Part shown: positions 58,594 to 64,000 of the stretch, in pieces
How the letters are laid out: every line of letters begins with the position of its first letter
Numbering within the stretch: position 1 is the stretch's first letter
Made by a program: the position numbers and the translations under genes
The notes under the pieces: model-generated
Told to the model about the DNA's origin: nothing
Seen by the model: the letters and a program-made list of their open reading frames with translations, nothing else
Database searches by the model: none
From: Nyssa sinensis
Lineage: Eukaryota; Streptophyta; Magnoliopsida; Cornales; Nyssaceae
Reading direction: 5' to 3'
Assembly: GCA_008638375.1 (NCBI GenBank)
Contig: CM018032.1
Span: 4,374,501 to 4,438,500 of the forward strand
DNA: 64,000 nt

Positions 58594-58878
58594 ATGGAAG
58601 TTGCTTCTCGCAATTCATCAACATCATCATTTTCTGACCCTCTCTTTCCAAATCCTAAAACCCCTCTTCCATTCTATCTCCTTATATATGACTACATTGG
58701 TCACTACCGCAGATGGTTCAACCTCAAACCCGTCGCCCTTATTTCACCGCTACCTGCAAGTTCCATGAAGCAATCAACATTATTTACCAACTTATCAAAC
58801 TATAACTCAATGCATGAGTGGCTAATTTGGCCCACAAATATTGAGAAGATAATTGATCATGTAGATTTGAGTTATTGA
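58594..58878 (+). CDS. Unidentified 94-residue ORF next to LTR fragment
   Basis: ATG at 58594 about 50 bp downstream of a TATA-like motif; starts MEVASRNSSTSSFSDPLFPN and ends DHVDLSY. Composition is plausible for protein but I recognise no family. It may be an LTR-internal frame or a gene fragment. Confidence 0.2.
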   Translation: MEVASRNSSTSSFSDPLFPNPKTPLPFYLLIYDYIGHYRRWFNLKPVALISPLPASSMKQSTLFTNLSNYNSMHEWLIWPTNIEKIIDHVDLSY

Positions 58879-58961
58879 CGGAATTACAATGACGCATAGT
58901 GTGTGTTTGGATATATTACGTACGTTCACTGTAGGGACGGTGGCAATGGAGAGGTATAAAC

Positions 58962-58996
<35 letters not shown>

Positions 58997-59539
58997 TATA
59001 AATTTATGTGCTTTTAGGTGAATGGTGTTGTTAATGTGGTGTCCGTTACCCTATGTTGATCGTGGTGTTTTGTAATGGGTTAACAATTGGGTGATTTTTT
59101 TTTTTTGAATGAATCAGTAAAGAATATTTTGATTCAGTTTATGATAATCAGACTAAGTTTCATTTTTCGTGAGAATTAGATTTACTTTTTAAGTTTTAAC
59201 TGTTAACGATCGAAACAAAAAAAATTCAAACTCGAGACGTTTTAAATTTTATATTCAACATTTTTACTGCTCAGTCACACCTTCAAATGATAACAATTGA
59301 GTTTATTTATAAGGAAAAAATGTGTGTAATTTGGGTGTTTGTATATATAATTCATTGCTTTTTAATGTTGGATTGTCTTTGTACATCTTATATTAATACT
59401 CAAACACACATTTTGGGAGCCTGTGATTATTACAGTAGATTTTGATTAAGAAGTGTTTGTGATTGTTAATGGAAGTAAAATGAAATTTATGTGTATGTAA
59501 GTATATATCCACCATTAATTTATATGTACTCGTACTATA
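58879..59539. other. AT-rich intergenic region
   Basis: Contains (TA)n at about 58966-58992 and no gene. Confidence 0.4.
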
Positions 59540-59995
59540 TCTTTTTCAAGAGATAGAGATGACTAAATGAGATCTTTAGAGAGATTTTAGAAAGAAACAT
59601 TTTTAAGAGTGATGTTTTAGATATTTAAAATAAAAACACATGATGAAATTTTACAGATAGTATTTTAGAGAGAAACAAATTTTTAGAGACATGTATATAA
59701 TTTTACAGAAAAATATAGCTTAGAAAATTTTAGATAAAAATAATTTAAGAAATATTTTAGAAAGAGATTCATATATAAATTTAGAGAAAAAATGATTTTA
59801 TAAAAAAAAACTTTAGAGAGATAAAATGACTCTTATAGAGAGAGAGAATTTTATTTTCCCATGATTTTAAGAGAGAAATTATTTTTCTTTAATTTTAAAG
59901 AGAGTAGATTTTTTTTGGAGAAGAGCTACATCTTAGAGAGGGAAATTAAAATGATTTTTAGAGAGATTTTTTTTTTTAGAGAGAGAGCACATATT
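59540..59995. repeat. Quasi-repeat of TTTTAGAGAGA
   Basis: Some 15 or more copies of ttttaga(g/a)aga-like motifs occur over about 450 bp at irregular spacing of 15-45 bp, between AT-rich fillers. There is no fixed period. Confidence 0.6.
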
Positions 59996-60164
59996 TCAAT
60001 TATTTGTATGCATCGCATGTGTGCATTTTATGAAGGCCATACTTGTCCATATCTATCTCCATCAGCAAAGACAATCTTTTCACTTGTCATAATTTGTGGG
60101 AGAAACAATAGAAAACTCCTAAAAGAAGATTCTAAACTAAATTATGTAATATTTGTAAAAAGTT

Positions 60165-60665
60165 ACTTACACTATATTTGGATGAAAGGAATTGGAAAGA
60201 AAAGGAAGGTAAGGAAAGAATAAGGAAAGAGAGCTTATATTATGTTTGTTTTAAAAATTATGAAGGAAAGCGAGGGAAAGGAAGGGAGAGTTTAACCCTC
60301 ATTTTAGTAATTTTGTTATCCCTCTAAAAATGGGCGGAAACAGAGGGAAAAGAAAGAAAGATTTAATGAATTTTTAATAATACCAATATTACCCTTAAAA
60401 TTATAAAAGTCAAAATAAAAATGACATCTCTGTCCTAGGGCATAATAGTAAAATAATATAAAATCATTTCTTTTCCTTTCTCTCCTTTATTATTTCCAAA
60501 CAAAATAATAGTCTTTCCTTTCCTTTTCTTTCATGAGTTATTCAAACATAAAGTAGGGATTACCTTCTCCTCTCCTCTCCTCTCCTCTCCTCTCCTTTCC
60601 CTCGTAACTAATACTATCATTTTCTTTCTTTTCCCTCCTAGTTATCCAAACGAACCGTTAGTGTT
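60165..60665. mobile_element. MITE-like element with purine/pyrimidine-rich ends
   Basis: Left end actatatttggatgaaagga with gaaaggaaggt faces a right end ccctcctagttatccaaacg. Internal (ctctc)n pentamer run (60567-60598). Similar in style to 23297-23925; exact ends unresolved. Confidence 0.45.
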
Positions 60666-61126
60666 CGTTAGGCGCAAATGGAGCAGTTGCAGAGTTTATT
60701 TGGAAGAACTAATTGTAAGTATTTTGGATGTACATATTTCAGAATTAATTATGATGACATAAGTTATTATTGAATGTTTGATAAATATTATTTAAACTTT
60801 ATTCTAATCTATAAATGTCATTTATTAAAAAATGTATTGATCGACTACATGTTATAACACAGGGAATATAATTTAGTTCCTTTTCTTGGATAGTACATAT
60901 TATTTTATTTATTTATATTTGTATAACAATCCAATTTAATGAATTTTTTTAATAATTTAATCGAGGCTATAAGGTTTTTGAACTAATATAATATTGTAAA
61001 TAGGGATGACAATTTATCCCATCACGTCTCTGATGAGACAGGTATATAATGTTTATAAACGAAGTAAGCGTGAGGCTTTGAAAATTCCGTTAGAATTGGG
61101 GATGGTCACCCCCCCGAATCCACCCC

Positions 61127-61170
<44 letters not shown>

Positions 61171-61582
61171 TAGTTTTACTAATAAACCACACTAATATAA
61201 AATTAGTTTTAACGTTTCTCATATCACACTCATATTATTATTTTTTATAGTGGTTGTTTTGACAATAAATTTTTAATTTAGACCATTGAAAAATGCGTCT
61301 ACTTCCAGTTAAAGATTATCTTATTTTCGCATGACTCTCACATATACTCATATGGCAAGGATTGGTAAACGCTTGATGAATTGGGATTCGATCTATCTCA
61401 TATACGCACCCTCGTGCATTTAGTTTGATTTACTATTTTAATATGTGAATGTGTATAGTGAAGATGATTTAATGAATAATAGTAGCTCACTTGACTATGT
61501 CTCATACTTCAAATTATTTGACAAGTGGGCTATTATACTTTATTGACCTAAAATTGAAAAAAAAAAATAAAGTTTTTCACAC
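60666..61582. other. AT-rich intergenic region with (TA)n and tRNA-like motif
   Basis: (TA)n at 61130-61169. An A-box-like TGGCAAGGATTGG (61353-61365) and a B-box-like GGGATTCGATC (61383-61393) about 30 bp apart may be a SINE head. No gene. Confidence 0.35.
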
Positions 61583-61830
61583 TATTCATTCAAACGAATC
61601 AAGGGTTTGTTCGCACGAATATTCTAGTGTGTTTTTTGTATAAATTAACGAAATATTTGTTTTATCTTTCAATCGAACGAATTTTTTAGAAACTCATCCG
61701 TGGGATAGTCGTTCAAACGAATGTTCCAATAAATTTTCTAGTAATTTGCAAATCACATTCGTTCGATAGTCCGTTCAAACGAATTGAGAATCGTGTGAAC
61801 AAACACCTAATTCATGGGAACGAATGTCGC
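61583..61830. repeat. Dispersed palindromic motif ATTCGTTTGAACGAAT type
   Basis: Full or half copies (ttcaaacgaat, gttcgcacgaat, aatcgaacgaat, gtcgttcaaacgaatg, cattcgttcgat, ccgttcaaacgaattg, gaacgaatg) recur about seven times in 250 bp, probably inside the LTR of the copia element that follows. Confidence 0.6.
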
Positions 61831-62528
61831 ACAGATCAGTTTCTTAATTGGATTTAAACAATGCGATTTGTTTTCCAAAACTTATCCTATATAAGGATTT
61901 GATCCCTAGTTTGAAAATGGACTGTTGGCTGCTATCAAAAAGAGCTTCTAAACTTTCCAAAAATATTTTTCTTCATGTGCATATTACACACATAGATCAA
62001 GTCCTTGAAAAAAAAAACTTGAATTTCATCTTTTACATTGTTCTTGAAGTACAAGTTTGTGGATTCCAAGTTTGTGCAATCAACAGAGTTCGAGGTTGCG
62101 TGGAGTTCGCAATTGTGCTTGGGTTGCCATTCGTGGATTTTGAAATGGTAGATTCGCTTGGGAGTACTTGAAGATTTAGATTATTAACAAGGCTTGAGGG
62201 ACCAAATCTGAGTTGTACAAAGTCTGTAATCATCAAACTTCTTCTAGTGGATTCATATTTGGGTCAGCACCCTAGGGTTTTTCAAAGCAGATTCAGTTGA
62301 TTTGTGGCAGTTTTCTCATCAACAAATTCGGTGCACTGTTTCTATCTCTTTACTATTGCTTTATTTATTATTTCTATAGTTTATCATTGCATGTCACTGA
62401 ATTTATTTACACCTACTAGCAAGTGAATTCTAACATAGTTAAAAAAATAATTTTTATTTGCTATTGAGACCTATTCACCCCCCCTTTAGGTCTAATTCTT
62501 GATATCTAGACATAGATTGGACCCTTCA
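61831..62528 (+). mobile_element. 3' part of a SIRE-type copia LTR
   Basis: Leads up to tattcaccccccctttaggt and ends near CCTTCA (62528), three bases before the primer-binding site. The 'TATTCACCCCCCC' phrase is typical of SIRE-group LTR ends. LTR start not resolved. Confidence 0.6.
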
Positions 62529-62531
62529 AAG

Positions 62532-62543
62532 TGGTACGAGAGC
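62532..62543 (+). other. Primer-binding site (initiator Met tRNA type)
   Basis: TGGTACGAGAGC resembles TGGTATCAGAGC, the usual copia site complementary to initiator tRNA-Met, with two changes. Confidence 0.65.
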
Positions 62544-62581
62544 TTAATCTTAGGTATAAGATTGATCATATATTTGTCTAG

Positions 62582-63760
62582 ATGGATAATCGTGAAGGAG
62601 GTTCCATATCTCGTCCTTTATTATTTGATGGTATTAATTATGCATATTGGAAAGCTGGGATAAAGGCATTCCTTAGATCTATTTATGAACATGTTTGGTT
62701 GACTTTGTTAGTGGGTGGACCCATCCCACCACTGTAGCTACTGTTGAAAAACCAACTAAACTTAAACTAGGAATTGAATGGAATGAAATAGAACTTAGAA
62801 TGAGTAGTTATAATACTAAATGGTTGAATACATTTTTCAACGCCATTAGTACTGATGAGTTTAGGCATATTATGACATGTGAGACATCTAAGGAAGGTTG
62901 GAGAATCCTACAGATTACCCATAAAGGTACTACTACTATTAAGATGTCCAGACTCCAAATGTTGACATCTAAGTTTAAATTACTTAAGATAGATGAGTCT
63001 GAATCATTTGATGATTTTTATGCAAAACTAAGTGATGTTGACAATTCTTTTTTTAATCTTGGAAAAATGATTGAGGGGCACAAAATTGTGCGCAAATTGT
63101 TGAGATCTCTACCTAAGCGATTTCAATAAAAAGTCACTGCTATAAAAGAAAGCAAAGATGTAAACTCCATGAGAGTTGATGAATTGGTAAGTTCATTGTA
63201 GACCTATGAATTGACTTGTAAACAGAATAAGAGACAGAAGAACATAGCCTTAAAATCTGTCCAAGAAAAATCTGAAGAGTACCAAGACACCGAGTCTGCA
63301 CCTCTTAATGATGATGACCTCGTCTTATTTGTTAAAAAGTTCAATAAATTCCTTAAAGGTAAGAAAAATAATTCATCCAATCAAAGAAACTCATCTATAA
63401 AAGAAAGCAAAGATGTTAACTCCATGAGAGTTGATGAATTGGTAAGTTTGTTCTAGACCTATGAATTGACTTGTAAACAAAATAGGAGACAAAAGAACAT
63501 AGCCTTAAAATCTGTTCAAGAAAAGTCTGAAGAGTACCAAGACACCGAGTCTGCACCTCTTAATGATGATGACCAAACTTTATTTGTTAAAAGGTTCAAT
63601 AGATTCCTTAAAGGTAAGAAAAATAATTCATCCAATCAAAGAAACTCATCTAGAAAATCTAATTCAATCTCAAACAACTAAAGAGGCAAATCAACCTCTA
63701 GTAGTGATGTAAGAGAAAAGCCTCAAATCAATCATCAGGTTCATTCCCTATGGAATGCTA
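62582..63760 (+). pseudogene. SIRE-type copia gag, frameshifted and internally duplicated
   Basis: ATG at 62582 gives REGGSISRPLLFDGINYAYW with KAGIKAFLRSI. After a frameshift near 62695 the frame 62695-63129 follows: VSGWTHPTT, FNAISTDEFRHIM, GTTTIKMSRLQMLTSKFKLL and KIVRKLLRSLPKRFQ. These are the UBN2-type gag blocks. It ends in a TAA and then an exact 255-bp duplication (63140-63649), each copy with a TAG after the VDELV motif. The zinc-knuckle start PMECY is reached near 63750 before similarity stops. Not functional as it stands. Confidence 0.85.
63140..63649 (+). repeat. Exact-length 255-bp tandem duplication inside gag
   Basis: Unit 1 is 63140-63394, unit 2 63395-63649; 85 codons each, so the frame is preserved. 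Copies are nearly identical, with a few substitutions. Confidence 0.9.
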
Positions 63761-64000
63761 CATTATTAGCATGTTACTAGTATACTATCTTGTTTTGCCT
63801 CAAGAAAAATGTGTGTGAAAGAGATTAAAATGGTAGTTCACTTGGTTACCACATAAAGCACAAGCAAGCACAGAATCAAACATAAGCAGACACTGCAAAT
63901 TCAAGCCATCACAAACTATTACAATAAGGTAAACTGAGCAAAGATTACAACTTTATTTCAAGCCAATGATAAGGCCTAAGCTGCCCTTACCATTTCTGAC
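63761..64000. other. Unidentified sequence at the window edge
   Basis: Gag similarity breaks off at about 63760 and unrelated sequence follows, suggesting another insertion or a truncation. No gene recognised. Confidence 0.4.

Overview
This is a TE-rich, AT-rich nuclear window from a eudicot plant. Two host genes with large introns are recognisable, both on the minus strand, and their protein features are plant-specific: a plastid-targeted GrpE co-chaperone, and an auxin response factor of the miR160-regulated ARF10/16/17 clade. Almost everything else is transposable-element DNA, much of it nested. No species is assigned.

Layout. Positions 1-12119 are one degraded Ty3/gypsy element of the Tat type on the minus strand. 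It has an LTR at 11567-12119, a primer-binding site, gag, protease, RT, two RNase H domains and integrase, then a 60-bp tandem array (2111-2416) and an intron-containing ORF read in the opposite direction (1-1523). A 3.35-kb solo LTR (3124-6477) splits its integrase. Positions 12120-18345 hold copia remnants, a truncated gypsy-type LTR and LTR-like repeats. The GrpE gene spans 19149-32851 in three exons; its introns hold four or five TIR elements and a truncated L1-type LINE. Positions 32852-43200 are intergenic: an AT-rich stretch, a PIF/Harbinger-like element with a GC-rich insert, a solo LTR with five perfect heat-shock elements upstream of a TATA box, and two further nested solo LTRs.

The ARF17-like gene spans 45765-53995 in two exons. 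Its 6.5-kb intron holds another LINE, which is interrupted by a TIR element, which in turn contains a second TIR element. The miR160 site is present. The reading frame ends at a TGA that is followed in frame by 31 more codons resembling the normal ARF tail. Positions 54000-61800 are non-coding, with tandem duplications, foldbacks, microsatellites and another LTR fragment. Positions 62528-63760 are the 5' part of a SIRE-type copia element whose gag carries an exact 255-bp tandem duplication.

The two host genes have no evident functional link: GrpE is the nucleotide-exchange factor of plastid Hsp70, and the ARF is a nuclear auxin-response repressor. The most interesting regulatory candidate is the heat-shock-element LTR, about 5 kb upstream of GrpE and oriented towards it. 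All gene models come from reading frames, splice signals and remembered family features; no search was run.
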